From positions 1 to 64,000 of the forward strand of contig NZ_BOMI01000045.1 in assembly GCF_016862115.1 (NCBI RefSeq): DNA of 64,000 nt. The letters run 5' to 3'. A model generated the notes under the pieces. That model saw only the letters and a program-made list of their open reading frames with translations. It did no database searches and was not told where the DNA came from. Shown here piece by piece: positions 46,522 through 54,788 of the stretch. Position numbers and translations under genes: made by a program. Source of the DNA: Paractinoplanes deccanensis. Its GTDB lineage: Bacteria; Actinomycetota; Actinomycetes; Mycobacteriales; Micromonosporaceae. Position 1 is the stretch's first letter, and each line of letters opens with the position of its first letter.

Positions 46522-46830
46522 ATGAGCACCAGTACGTGGACCCTGGTGGTCGGCGGGGTGGCCGGTGCCGCGTTGGCGATCTTCGGAGCGTCGATGCTGA
46601 TCACCGGCCGGGCCCCGCAGGCGACCGCCCGTGCCTTCCGCAGCATCCGGGACGCCGGCTTCTACCACCTGCTCTTCGGGGTGGGGCTGGGGTTGGTGGT
46701 GCTGGGCACGGGCTTCGACAGTCCGGTGGTCACCTTGACCGTCACCGTCCTCGCGGTGGCCATGGTCGGGGTGGCGCTGGTCCGTTTCCGCCCTCGTGCG
46801 CGGCGACGGGAGCATCACGCAGGCAAATAA
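46522..46830 (+). CDS. Small membrane protein of unknown function
   Basis: Not recognised. A 102-residue protein with three hydrophobic segments (about 7-27, 47-65 and 68-88) and a basic Arg/His-rich C-terminus. ATG at 46522, 30 bp after yajQ. It is probably transcribed with yajQ and the sulfurtransferase. Composition and codon use match its neighbours. Confidence 0.75.
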   Translation: MSTSTWTLVVGGVAGAALAIFGASMLITGRAPQATARAFRSIRDAGFYHLLFGVGLGLVVLGTGFDSPVVTLTVTVLAVAMVGVALVRFRPRARRREHHAGK

Positions 46831-46846
46831 GGAGAGAGGTGGAGCG

Positions 46847-47656
46847 TTGATCGAGCCGGTGGTCGATGTCGACTGGGTGCGGGCACACCGGGACCGGCTG
46901 GTCCTCGCCGACGTGCGGGCATATCTGGACGGTCGTTCGGGTCGCGAGGCCTACGGCCGCGGCCATCTGCCGGGTGCGGTCTTCGTCGACCTCGATCGCG
47001 ATCTCGCGGCTCCGGCGAGCCCGGCGGCGGGGCGTCACCCCCTGCCGGCCCCCGAGGCTTTCGCCGCCCGCATGAGCGAGCTCGGCATCGGTGACGGCGA
47101 CACGGTCGTCGCGTACGACGACGCGGGCGGCGTGATGGCCGCCCGCCTCGTGTGGATGCTGCGCGCGCTGGGCCACGACGCCGCCCTGCTCGACGGCGGC
47201 TTCGACGCGTGGGACGGCGAGCTCGAGACCACCGTCCCCGAGCGGGCGCCCGCCCGCTTCGCGGCGCGGCCGTGGCCCGCGGACCGGCTCGCCACCATCG
47301 ACGACGCCGTGGACGGCGCGAACGTGGTGATCGACGCCCGCCAGCCCGAGCGCTTCCGCGGCGAGACCGAGCCGATCGACCCGCGCCCGGGCCACATCCC
47401 CGGCGCGCGCAGCGTCTCGTGCCGGGAGAACGTCGACGCGAGTGGCCGGTTCCTTCCCGCCGAGGTGCTGCGCGAGCGCTTCGCGGCCGCGGGTGTCACC
47501 GACGGCGCCGAGGTCGTCTCCTACTGCGGTTCGGGCGTGACCGCCTGCCACAACCTGCTTTCCCTGGAGCGGGCCGGCTTCGCCCCGGGCCGTCTCTACC
47601 CCGGTTCCTGGTCGCAGTACGCGGCCACCGGCCGTCCCGCGGCGACCGGCGCCTGA
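46847..47656 (+). CDS. Sulfurtransferase (two rhodanese domains)
   Basis: A 269-residue tandem-rhodanese protein of the thiosulfate/3-mercaptopyruvate sulfurtransferase group. The inactive N-terminal domain contains GHLPGAVFVDLDRDLA near 40-55. The active C-terminal domain has FRGETEPIDPRPGHIPGARSV near 166-186 and catalytic Cys near 226 in YCGSGVTACH. A TTG at 46847 is chosen because GGTGGAG lies 3-4 nt upstream and no better in-frame codon exists; earlier codons give a non-conserved leader. Confidence 0.92.
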   Translation: MIEPVVDVDWVRAHRDRLVLADVRAYLDGRSGREAYGRGHLPGAVFVDLDRDLAAPASPAAGRHPLPAPEAFAARMSELGIGDGDTVVAYDDAGGVMAARLVWMLRALGHDAALLDGGFDAWDGELETTVPERAPARFAARPWPADRLATIDDAVDGANVVIDARQPERFRGETEPIDPRPGHIPGARSVSCRENVDASGRFLPAEVLRERFAAAGVTDGAEVVSYCGSGVTACHNLLSLERAGFAPGRLYPGSWSQYAATGRPAATGA

Positions 47657-47660
47657 CGCT

Positions 47661-47987
47661 CTAGGAGACCTGCTCCTCGGCCCAGCGGTTGTGCGCCTCC
47701 CAGGCGGCCTGCTTGGTGCTGCCCAGCGCCGCCCCGATCTGGGTCCACGAGGCCCCGGCGTCGCGGGCGGCGCGCACCATCGCCTGCCGCCCGTACCCGG
47801 CCTTGCGGATGACGACCTCGTTGAGCGCGAGCAGCTCCAGCGCCTCGGCGCGGCTCAGCGGCTCGCCCCGGTCCCCGGCCATCGAGGCCAGCGCGGTGCG
47901 CATCCTCAGCTCGTCGTAGCGCGTTGTAGCCGAGGACAGCGTGTGCTGGCGCTCCAGATCGTCGGGGGTCACGGAGTAGGCAGTCAC
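47661..47987 (-). CDS. Helix-turn-helix-like hypothetical protein
   Basis: Family not firmly recognised. 108 residues from the GTG at 47987 (a TTG at 48023 would add 12). The C-terminal 45 residues, VVIRKAGYGRQAMVRAARDA then SWTQIGAALGSTKQAAWEAH, form a helix-turn-helix with the pattern WTQIGxALGxTKQAAW, seen in actinobacterial DNA-binding proteins. The N-terminal part is helical. It probably binds DNA. Its end is 4 bp from the convergent sulfurtransferase stop. A perfect palindrome CTTGACGTCAAG (48013-48024) lies upstream. Confidence 0.75.
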   Translation of the reverse strand: MTAYSVTPDDLERQHTLSSATTRYDELRMRTALASMAGDRGEPLSRAEALELLALNEVVIRKAGYGRQAMVRAARDAGASWTQIGAALGSTKQAAWEAHNRWAEEQVS

Positions 47988-48247
47988 GCGCGACAGCGTG
48001 GCGTCAGGACCGCTTGACGTCAAGGCATCCTGACGGGGGCGATGCGAATTGCCCTCACTTCTCCCGTTATTTCGGACGTAAAGTCGTCAATTCTGCGCTC
48101 GGGTATGGGGGGATTAACTCAACCGTTCGGTCAGGATTTCGGAATGTGCGGTTTCGACTCGCCGGTGAGCGCTGCCTGTCGCACACCTGGTGTGGCACCA
48201 TCATGTGACCCCCTACCGAAGCCTGTTACACCTCACAGGAGCCATAC

Positions 48248-48394
48248 ATGTCTGCAAGGAAGCTGGGCCGCCTCGCCGGCTTGGTTTTGGCCATCGCTGT
48301 CGCCTTCGGTGGCGTGGCCGGCCTGAGCGGGCACCCGTCTGCTGTCGCCACGGGGGCGTCACCCACCAGCAATCTCGTGGTGGATTGGGAGTAA
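48248..48394 (+). CDS. 48-residue exported micropeptide upstream of GGDEF-EAL gene
   Basis: A short gene. ATG at 48248 with AGGAG 8 nt upstream. N-terminus MSARKLGRLAGLVLAIAVAF is a clear signal peptide or membrane anchor (basic, then about 18 hydrophobic residues), followed by a Ser/Ala/Thr stretch and the C-terminus SNLVVDWE. A VATGA-type site could allow cleavage. The spacer to the next start is 59 bp, so it is probably transcribed with the GGDEF-EAL gene. Function unknown; I recall similar NLVVDWE-ending peptides in related actinobacteria but cannot verify that here. Confidence 0.7.
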   Translation: MSARKLGRLAGLVLAIAVAFGGVAGLSGHPSAVATGASPTSNLVVDWE

Positions 48395-48453
48395 GGGTTC
48401 AGCCGCGCATCAACCTGGCGTTGCGGGACCGCGTCGACTGACGAGGGAGTGCA

Positions 48454-50988
48454 ATGGTCGGGCGACCGCGGGCAGGACGGCGGTCCGGGCGCTACGCCTG
48501 GTTGATCACCAACCCTCTGGCACTGTTCGCCCTCATCTGCGCCATCGCGTTCTGGATCCAGGATCCGGACTGGTATGAGGAATGGCCCGGCGCGCTCGTC
48601 GCGCTGGCGGGCATCATCGTCGCGTACATCGGCGTGATCAACGTGGTGATCCGCCGGAACACGATGAGCTTCTACATCACCGAAGTGCCGTTCCTCCTCG
48701 CGCTCTACTATCTGCCCCCGGTCACGGTCATCGTGGTGATGACGCTGGCCGCGCTGGTCGCCAAGCTCACCCGCGGCGCCGTGCTGGTGCCGAGCAAATT
48801 CTGGTTCAACGTCGCCAAGTCGTCCGCGGGCGCCGCGGCGGCCGTGCTCGTCCTGTCCGCCATGCCGCCGATCCGCGGCGCCGGACCGGGCACCTGGGTC
48901 ATCCTCTTCGCCGCCGTCGGGGTCAGCGTGCTGGTCGAGGTCCTCAGCCTCGCCGCCGTGATGGCCGTCGTGCAGGGCGGCCGCGCGGGACAGGACGTCA
49001 TCCGCGGCTCCCTCTCGATCTGGATCGGCGCCGGCGTCAACGTCGTTCTCGGCCTGATCTTCCTGGTCGCCCTGGTGGCCACCGAGTGGTCGGCGGTGCT
49101 GCTCGCGATCCTGGTGGTCGCGCTGGTCCTCATGCTCCGCTCGTTCACCGAGTTCTTCCGGCAGCACCGCACGCTCGCCGACGTCTACGAGCTCACCAAG
49201 GCCGTGCGCGACGAGAGCAGCGACGCCGGTCTGCCGGACGTCATGCTCGAACGGGTGCGGGCGCTGATGCGCTCGGAGTACGCGACGCTCTGGCTCTCCC
49301 CGCAGGGCCGCCATCCCGAGGTGCTGCTCACCGCCCGCGTCGAGAACAAGGGCCTGCTCGACCTCTCGCCGACCCCCGCGGCCGTCCGCGAGCAGGCGAT
49401 CGCCGACGGGCACACCCTGGCGGTCGGCAATCAGTTCCCCGGCGCCGAGCCGCTGCGCCAGGCGCTGCGCGACACCAAGGTCAAGGACGTCATCGTGGTG
49501 CCGCTGCGGTCGGGACACACCCCCATCGGCAGCCTCGAGGTGATCAACAGGCTGGGCGACACCCGTACCTTCCGCCCGGCCGACGTGCAGGTGCTCGAGA
49601 CCATCGCCGCGCACGTCGCCGTGGCCGTCGAAAATGCGCGCCTGGTCGACCGGCTGCGCTACGACGCCTATCACGACCGGCTCACCGGGCTGCCCAACCG
49701 GCGGCGGATCACCGACGCGCTCGCCGAGTCGGTCAAGGTGCGCGCCGAGGACGAGGTCGTCGCCGTGCTCCTGTTCGACGTCGACGGCCAGCGCGACGTC
49801 AACGAGTCGATGGGCCACGCGGCCGGCGACAAGCTGCTCGCCGAGGTCGCCGGCCGGCTCCGCGGCATCTCCGGCCCCGGCGCGCTGGTCGGCCGCATCG
49901 GCGGCGACGAGTTCGTGATCACCCTGCGCGCCGAGAGCACCGAGGCGACCGTCCAGCTCGCCACCGAGATGCGCGAGCAGCTGCGCGGCCCGATGACCGT
50001 GGGCACGCTCACCCTCGACCTCGACACCGCGGTGGGCGTGGCCGTCTACCCCGATCACGGCGCCGACCCCGAGACGCTGATCCAGCGCGCCGAGCTCGCC
50101 GCCAACGCCGCCAAGGTCCTCCCGTACGGCGTGCAGCTCTTCCACCCGGCGCTGGAGTCCCGGGCGGTCCGCCGCCTCGGCATCGCCGCCGACCTGCGGG
50201 TGGCGCTCGACAGCGGCGCGATCGACGTCTACTTCCAGCCCAAGGTGACCCTCAAGGACAGGCACCTGGTCGGCGTGGAGTGCCTGGCCCGCTGGCAGCA
50301 CCCCGCGCAGGGCGAGGTCGCCCCCGAGGACTTCATCGCCGTGGCCGAGCACACCGGCCAGCTCTCCCGGCTCACCGAGGTGGTGCTCACCGAGGGCCTG
50401 CGGCGCTGTCGCGAGTGGGCCGACGAGGACCGGCCGCTCTCCATCGCGGTCAACCTCTCGGTGCGCACGCTGCTCGACTCCCGCTTCCCCGACCAGGTCG
50501 CCACGCTGCTGGAGCGCTACGGCGTGGCCGCCGCCCAGGTGACCTTCGAAATCTCCGAGCCCGGCATGCTCGGCGACATCGAGCGGGTGCTGCCCACCCT
50601 CTACCGGCTGCGCGATCTGGGCGTGCGGCTGAGCGTCGACGACTTCGGCACCGGCGCGTCCTCACTGTCCTATCTGAGGCAATGGCCCGTCCACGAGGTA
50701 AAGATCGACGACAGCTTCGTGCAGGGCATGGCGACCGACACCGGCGACCTGGCGATCGTGCGCGCGGTGGTGAGCCTGGCCCGCGAGTTCGGTCTCACCG
50801 TGGTCGCCGAGGGCGTCGAGAGCGAGCTCACCCTCGACCTGCTCGAGGAGATGGGCTGCGAGATCGGCCAGGGCTATCTGTTCAGCCGCCCGCTGCCGTA
50901 CGAGCGCCTGGAGGCCTGGTTCTCCGCGCAGACCGAGCCGGCCACCACCCCCTCGGGTGAGGTCCGCAAGCTCCGAGCAGTGGGCTGA
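48454..50988 (+). CDS. Membrane GAF-GGDEF-EAL cyclic di-GMP enzyme
   Basis: An 844-residue sensor enzyme: about seven transmembrane helices (15-235), a short coiled linker, a GAF-like domain (about 255-400), GGDEF domain (about 405-565) with intact RIGGDEF near 483, and EAL domain (about 580-830). The EAL triplet reads ECL (GVECLARW near 606), a tolerated variant that keeps the metal-binding Glu. QPK, NLS, DDFGTGASS, VKIDDSF and VAEGVE motifs are present. Both diguanylate cyclase and phosphodiesterase activities are plausible. The signal is unknown. ATG with GAGGGAG upstream; preceded by the micropeptide gene. Confidence 0.94.
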   Translation: MVGRPRAGRRSGRYAWLITNPLALFALICAIAFWIQDPDWYEEWPGALVALAGIIVAYIGVINVVIRRNTMSFYITEVPFLLALYYLPPVTVIVVMTLAALVAKLTRGAVLVPSKFWFNVAKSSAGAAAAVLVLSAMPPIRGAGPGTWVILFAAVGVSVLVEVLSLAAVMAVVQGGRAGQDVIRGSLSIWIGAGVNVVLGLIFLVALVATEWSAVLLAILVVALVLMLRSFTEFFRQHRTLADVYELTKAVRDESSDAGLPDVMLERVRALMRSEYATLWLSPQGRHPEVLLTARVENKGLLDLSPTPAAVREQAIADGHTLAVGNQFPGAEPLRQALRDTKVKDVIVVPLRSGHTPIGSLEVINRLGDTRTFRPADVQVLETIAAHVAVAVENARLVDRLRYDAYHDRLTGLPNRRRITDALAESVKVRAEDEVVAVLLFDVDGQRDVNESMGHAAGDKLLAEVAGRLRGISGPGALVGRIGGDEFVITLRAESTEATVQLATEMREQLRGPMTVGTLTLDLDTAVGVAVYPDHGADPETLIQRAELAANAAKVLPYGVQLFHPALESRAVRRLGIAADLRVALDSGAIDVYFQPKVTLKDRHLVGVECLARWQHPAQGEVAPEDFIAVAEHTGQLSRLTEVVLTEGLRRCREWADEDRPLSIAVNLSVRTLLDSRFPDQVATLLERYGVAAAQVTFEISEPGMLGDIERVLPTLYRLRDLGVRLSVDDFGTGASSLSYLRQWPVHEVKIDDSFVQGMATDTGDLAIVRAVVSLAREFGLTVVAEGVESELTLDLLEEMGCEIGQGYLFSRPLPYERLEAWFSAQTEPATTPSGEVRKLRAVG

Positions 50989-51097
50989 CCTGTGGTTTCA
51001 CGATGTTGGGGGAGTCGATTTCACCCCCGAGACCAGGCCGTGTAGTCTTACTCCTGCGCAGCAAGCGAGAGATCGCGCTGGGTTTGCAGTACAGCTC

Positions 51098-51170
51098 GCC
51101 CCCTTAGCTCAGTCGGCAGAGCGTCTCCATGGTAAGGAGAAGGTCTACGGTTCGATTCCGTAAGGGGGCT
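51098..51170 (+). tRNA. tRNA-Thr (GGT)
   Basis: 73 nt. Acceptor GCCCCCT (51098-51104) pairs with AGGGGGC (51163-51169), discriminator T. Anticodon GGT at 51131-51133 in the loop between TCTCC and GGAGA. T-arm GGTTCGATTCC. CCA not encoded. Confidence 0.97.
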
Positions 51171-51217
51171 CTACCGGGTTCGTTCCCGCCGCAGGCGCTG
51201 GACTTGAGCCTGGCTTC

Positions 51218-51290
51218 GGCGGTGTAGCTCAGTTGGCAGAGCAAGCGGCTCATAATCGCTGTGTCGCCGGTTCAAGTCCGGCCACCGCTA
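51218..51290 (+). tRNA. tRNA-Met (CAT), elongator type
   Basis: 73 nt. Acceptor GGCGGTG (51218-51224) pairs with CACCGCT (G.T at the first pair), discriminator A. Anticodon CAT at 51251-51253. The anticodon stem lacks the three consecutive G-C pairs of initiator tRNA, so it is the elongator. T-arm GGTTCAAGTCC. CCA not encoded. Confidence 0.95.
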
Positions 51291-51325
51291 CTTGTGTGAG
51301 AGGGATCCCGTCCCGGGGTCCCACT

Positions 51326-51355
51326 TTGCATGTCGGCAGCTCTAGGGCGTACTCT
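51326..51355 (+). promoter_or_regulatory. Likely promoter of rpmG-hadAB
   Basis: TTGCAT (51326-51331), an 18-bp spacer, and TACTCT (51350-51355) resemble housekeeping sigma -35/-10 boxes and lie 44 bp before the rpmG start, downstream of the tRNA pair. Confidence 0.5.
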
Positions 51356-51398
51356 GGAGCGTCGTTGATTAACCCCGTTAGCAGGAAGGCAATCCGTC

Positions 51399-51566
51399 GT
51401 GGCCAAGGCGACCGACGTCCGTCCGAAGATCACCCTGGCGTGTACGGAGTGCAAGGAGCGGAACTACATCACCCGTAAGAACCGCCGCAACGACCCGGAC
51501 CGCATCGAGCTGAAGAAGTTCTGCCCCCGGGACGGCAAGCACACCCTGCACCGCGAGACCCGCTGA
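51399..51566 (+). CDS. rpmG: 50S ribosomal protein L33
   Basis: A 55-residue L33. It starts [20 protein letters not shown] and ends HTLHRETR. The zinc-ribbon form has CxxC...CxxC; here Cys15 and Cys18 and Cys42 are present but the fourth position is Asp45 (FCPRDGKH). So this is a three-cysteine variant; His48 might substitute as ligand. GTG start with AGGAAGG upstream. In actinobacteria this gene precedes hadA-hadB and the secE-nusG region, as here. Confidence 0.95.
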   Translation: MAKATDVRPKITLACTECKERNYITRKNRRNDPDRIELKKFCPRDGKHTLHRETR

Positions 51567-51637
51567 TCTCAGCGCCTCACCAAGCTCTCCCTGCGCCGTC
51601 CGGATCCGTCCGGGCGGCGCAGAGTAGTTTGTGGGGC

Positions 51638-52084
51638 ATGCCCCTCGACCAGTCATTTGTCGGCCGCAGCTGGCCGGCCACCGAGCCTTACCAGGTCGGC
51701 CGCGAAAAGATCCGCGAGTTCGCCCGCGCGATCGGCGCCACCGACGCCGAGTACCACGATCCCGAGGCCGCCCGCGCCCTCGGCTACGCCGACGTGGTGG
51801 CCCCGCCCACCTTCCCGGTGGCGATCACGATGGCCGCGAGCCGGCAGATCATCGAGGACCCGGCGCTCGGGCTCGACTACAGCCGCGTGGTGCACGGCGA
51901 CCAGAAGTTCGCGTACGCCCGGCCCGTGGTGGCCGGCGACGCGCTGGTCTGCGTCAACTCGGTCGACGAGATCACCTCGCGCGGCGGTCACGACTTCCTG
52001 ACCACCCGCACCGAGGTCACCACCGAGGCCGGCGAGCCGGTCGTGACGGTGTGGTCCAAGCTGGTCCAGCGCGGGGAGGCATGA
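51638..52084 (+). CDS. hadA: (3R)-hydroxyacyl-ACP dehydratase subunit HadA
   Basis: A 148-residue hot-dog-fold protein of the FAS1-like dehydratase/UPF0336 family: FVGRSWPATEPYQVGREKIREFARAIG at 7-33, VAPPTFPVAITMAA near 56 and VVHGDQKFAYARPVVAGD near 85. In mycobacteria HadA pairs with the catalytic HadB in fatty-acid (FAS-II/mycolate) dehydration. The catalytic hydratase motif is in HadB; HadA supports substrate binding. ATG at 51638. Its stop overlaps the hadB ATG (ATGA). Located after rpmG, the standard actinobacterial order. Confidence 0.93.
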   Translation: MPLDQSFVGRSWPATEPYQVGREKIREFARAIGATDAEYHDPEAARALGYADVVAPPTFPVAITMAASRQIIEDPALGLDYSRVVHGDQKFAYARPVVAGDALVCVNSVDEITSRGGHDFLTTRTEVTTEAGEPVVTVWSKLVQRGEA

Positions 52085-52470
52085 CGATGGAGCCGCAGAC
52101 CTTCCGGGTCACCCGGGCCGACCTGGTGCGCTACGCGGGCGCCTCGGGCGACTTCAACCCGATCCACTGGAGCGACCGCGTCGCGACGAGCGTCGGCCTG
52201 CCCGGCGTGATCGCGCACGGCATGTTCACCATGGCGCTGGTCGGCCGGGCGGTGACCCACTGGGCCGGCGCGCCCGACGCGGTGGCCGAGTTCAGCGTGC
52301 GCTTCTCGCGGCCCGTGCCGGTGCCGGACACCGACGAGGGCACCGAGGTGGTGGTCACCGCCACCGTGAAGGAGACCACCGACGACGGGCTCACCCGGCT
52401 GGCGCTGACCGCCACCTGCCAGGGCGAAAAGGTCCTCTCGCTGGCTCAGGCGGTCATTCGCAAGCGATAG
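52081..52470 (+). CDS. hadB: (3R)-hydroxyacyl-ACP dehydratase subunit HadB (MaoC-like)
   Basis: A 129-residue single hot-dog MaoC-like dehydratase: YAGASGDFNPIHWSD at 18-32 with catalytic Asp25 and His30, then GLPGVIAHGMFTMALVGR near 40-57. It dehydrates 3-hydroxyacyl thioesters together with HadA. Starts inside the hadA stop (ATGA). Confidence 0.94.
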   Translation: MTMEPQTFRVTRADLVRYAGASGDFNPIHWSDRVATSVGLPGVIAHGMFTMALVGRAVTHWAGAPDAVAEFSVRFSRPVPVPDTDEGTEVVVTATVKETTDDGLTRLALTATCQGEKVLSLAQAVIRKR

Positions 52471-52588
52471 GGCGAGCCCGGGTTGGGCGAACCGCCTGTG
52501 AACCCGTACACTGGTGCGCCGTGGGGCAGTGACCCCCCGAGTTCGCCTGCACCAAAGAGGCGGACCCGAGGGATCGGCCGCCTCGCGA

Positions 52589-52661
<73 letters not shown>

Positions 52662-52768
52662 CGCAAGCCCTCGTAGACGTGCCCGCCCGGTGCGCGGTCC
52701 GCACGACACCGCGCCGGACGAAGCGCCCGCGGGGACCCCATCACCACCGATGACGGAAGTAGGGCGCC

Positions 52769-53137
52769 ATGGCCGAGAGGAACCGACCCGGTGACGCCGG
52801 CGACCCGGCCGACGACGAGGTGTTTGACGACGCCGTCGAGGACGACAAGGACGTCCCGGGCGACGACGACGCCGAGCCGGTAGGCCGCGGTGGCACCGCG
52901 CTCGCCGAGCGCACGCCGAAGGCGAAGAAGGAAGCGCGCAGGACCGGCTTCTTCGGCCGCATCGGCGGTTTCTTCCGTGAGGTCGTCAGCGAGCTGCGTA
53001 AGGTCATCTGGCCGACGCGCAAGGAGCTGCTGACCTACACCACGATCGTCATCGTCTTCGTGGCGGTCATGACGGCGATCGTCGGCCTGCTCGACCTCGG
53101 CCTGGGCAAGGCCGTCCTCTGGGCCTTCGGCGGCTGA
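52769..53137 (+). CDS. secE: Preprotein translocase subunit SecE
   Basis: A 122-residue SecE. Long acidic N-terminal extension (residues 1-50, Asp/Glu-rich), conserved amphipathic helix FFREVVSELRKVIWPTRKEL near 70-89, and one transmembrane helix at about 92-115. It clamps SecY in the Sec translocon. Located between tRNA-Trp and nusG as expected. Confidence 0.96.
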   Translation: MAERNRPGDAGDPADDEVFDDAVEDDKDVPGDDDAEPVGRGGTALAERTPKAKKEARRTGFFGRIGGFFREVVSELRKVIWPTRKELLTYTTIVIVFVAVMTAIVGLLDLGLGKAVLWAFGG

Positions 53138-53214
53138 GAAAGGCTCGCCGAGGGCGCGAGCCCGCGGGCGTGACCGCCCGCATTCGAACATGACTTACCT
53201 GGAAGTGAGCGAGC

Positions 53215-53937
53215 GTGCCTGAGTACGACGAGGAGACCGCGGAGTCCGTCGACGAGCAGTCGTCGGTGGCGACGGCGGACGACGACGAGTCGGTCGAGGC
53301 CGCCCAGCCCGAGCCCGCGACCGCGGCCGTGGAGCAGGACGAGGACTACGACCCGGTCCAGGAGCTGCGCCAGAAGCTGCGCTACGCGCCCGGCGACTGG
53401 TACGTGGTGCACTCCTACGCGGGTTACGAGAACAAGGTCAAGACCAACCTCGAGACCCGCATCACGAGCCTCGACATGGAGGACTTCATTTTCCAGGTCG
53501 AGGTGCCGACCCGCGAAGAGGTCGAGGTCAAGGGCGGCAAGCGCGTCCAGGTCAACAACAAGGTCTTCCCGGGCTACATCCTGGTCCGCATGGACCTGAC
53601 CCCCGAGTCGTACAGCTGCGTGCGCAACACGCCCGGCGTGACCGGCTTCGTGGGTGCCACCGACCGGGTGGACCGGCCCGCGCCGCTCTCGCTCGACGAG
53701 GTGCTCAAGTGGCTCGCCCCTGCCGTCGAGCAGGAGGAGAAGAAGGCGAAGCCCGAGGTCAAGGTGCTCGACTTCGAGGTGGGCGACTCGGTCACCGTCA
53801 CCGACGGCGCGTTCGCCTCGCTGCCGGCCTCGATCAGTGAAATTAATGCCGACCAGCAGAAGTTGAAGGTTCTGGTCTCCATCTTCGGCCGTGAGACGCC
53901 GGTGGAGCTCAACTTCAACCAGGTCACCAAGATCTGA
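53215..53937 (+). CDS. nusG: Transcription termination/antitermination protein NusG
   Basis: A 240-residue NusG. An acidic extension of about 55 residues is followed by the NGN domain ([22 protein letters not shown] near 61-82, FPGYILVRM near 118) and the C-terminal KOW domain ([24 protein letters not shown] near 183). It couples RNA polymerase to Rho and the ribosome. GTG start at 53215. The next gene is rplA, not rplK: L11 is missing from its normal place. Confidence 0.97.
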   Translation: MPEYDEETAESVDEQSSVATADDDESVEAAQPEPATAAVEQDEDYDPVQELRQKLRYAPGDWYVVHSYAGYENKVKTNLETRITSLDMEDFIFQVEVPTREEVEVKGGKRVQVNNKVFPGYILVRMDLTPESYSCVRNTPGVTGFVGATDRVDRPAPLSLDEVLKWLAPAVEQEEKKAKPEVKVLDFEVGDSVTVTDGAFASLPASISEINADQQKLKVLVSIFGRETPVELNFNQVTKI

Positions 53938-54005
53938 CGCAACACAGCAGTCAGTGGGAGGGCCGTCTCCACGAGCGGCCCGCCATCTACCACAGGAGTA
54001 AGAAC

Positions 54006-54719
54006 ATGCAGCGCAGCAAGGGCTACCGCAAGGCGGCCGAGGCGATCGACGCCAACAAGCTCTACGAGCCCGCCGAGGCCATCAAGCTGGCCAAGGACGC
54101 GAGCCCGACCAAGTTCGACGCCACCGTCGAGGTCGCCATGCGTCTCGGTGTCGACCCGCGTAAGGCCGACCAGATGGTCCGCGGCACCGTCAACCTGCCG
54201 CACGGCACCGGCAAGACCGCCCGCGTGATCGTCTTCGCCCAGGGCGCGAAGGCCGAGGAGGCCCTCGCGGCCGGCGCCGACGAGGTCGGCACCGACGAGC
54301 TCGTCGCCCGCATCCAGGGCGGCTGGCTCGAGTTCGACGCCGCGATCGCCACCCCGGACCAGATGGCCAAGATCGGCCGCATCGCCCGGATCCTCGGCCC
54401 CCGCGGCCTCATGCCCAACCCGAAGACGGGCACGGTCACCATGGACGTGACCAAGGCCGTCAACGAGATCAAGGGCGGCAAGATCACCTTCCGGGTGGAC
54501 AAGCACTCGAACCTGCACCTGATCATCGGTAAGGCCTCGTTCTCCGAGGACCAGCTGGTGGACAACTACGCCGCGGTGCTCGACGAGATCCTGCGGGCCA
54601 AGCCGTCCGCGGCCAAGGGCAAGTACCTGAAGAAGGTCACGGTCACCACGACCATGGGCCCCGGCGTCCAGATCGACCCTAACGTGATCAAGAACGTGAA
54701 GGCCGGCGCCGACGCCTGA
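54006..54719 (+). CDS. rplA: 50S ribosomal protein L1
   Basis: A 237-residue L1 with the family signatures [26 protein letters not shown] near 46-71, [15 protein letters not shown] near 133-147 and the C-terminal [12 protein letters not shown]. It binds 23S rRNA at the L1 stalk and represses its own operon through an mRNA mimic. ATG with CAGGAG upstream. A strong terminator follows the stop, so nusG-rplA ends here. Confidence 0.97.
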   Translation: MQRSKGYRKAAEAIDANKLYEPAEAIKLAKDASPTKFDATVEVAMRLGVDPRKADQMVRGTVNLPHGTGKTARVIVFAQGAKAEEALAAGADEVGTDELVARIQGGWLEFDAAIATPDQMAKIGRIARILGPRGLMPNPKTGTVTMDVTKAVNEIKGGKITFRVDKHSNLHLIIGKASFSEDQLVDNYAAVLDEILRAKPSAAKGKYLKKVTVTTTMGPGVQIDPNVIKNVKAGADA

Positions 54720-54737
54720 GCCGCATAGATCATCGAG

Positions 54738-54770
54738 AACGCCCCTGGGGGACACCCCGGGGGCGTTTTC
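54738..54770 (+). terminator. Intrinsic terminator after rplA
   Basis: A 13-bp stem (54738-54750 with 54755-54767, one G.T pair) with a GACA loop ends in GTTTTC. It closes the rplA transcript 18 bp after the stop and only about 20 bp before the ABC transporter start. Confidence 0.88.
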
Positions 54771-54788
54771 TGTGGGAGGCTTCCGGTC

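Noticed and set aside
50275..50300. Inactive EAL domain because the triplet reads ECL
   Set aside because: The metal-binding Glu is kept, Ala is a tolerated variable position, and the remaining catalytic motifs are present, so loss of activity cannot be claimed.
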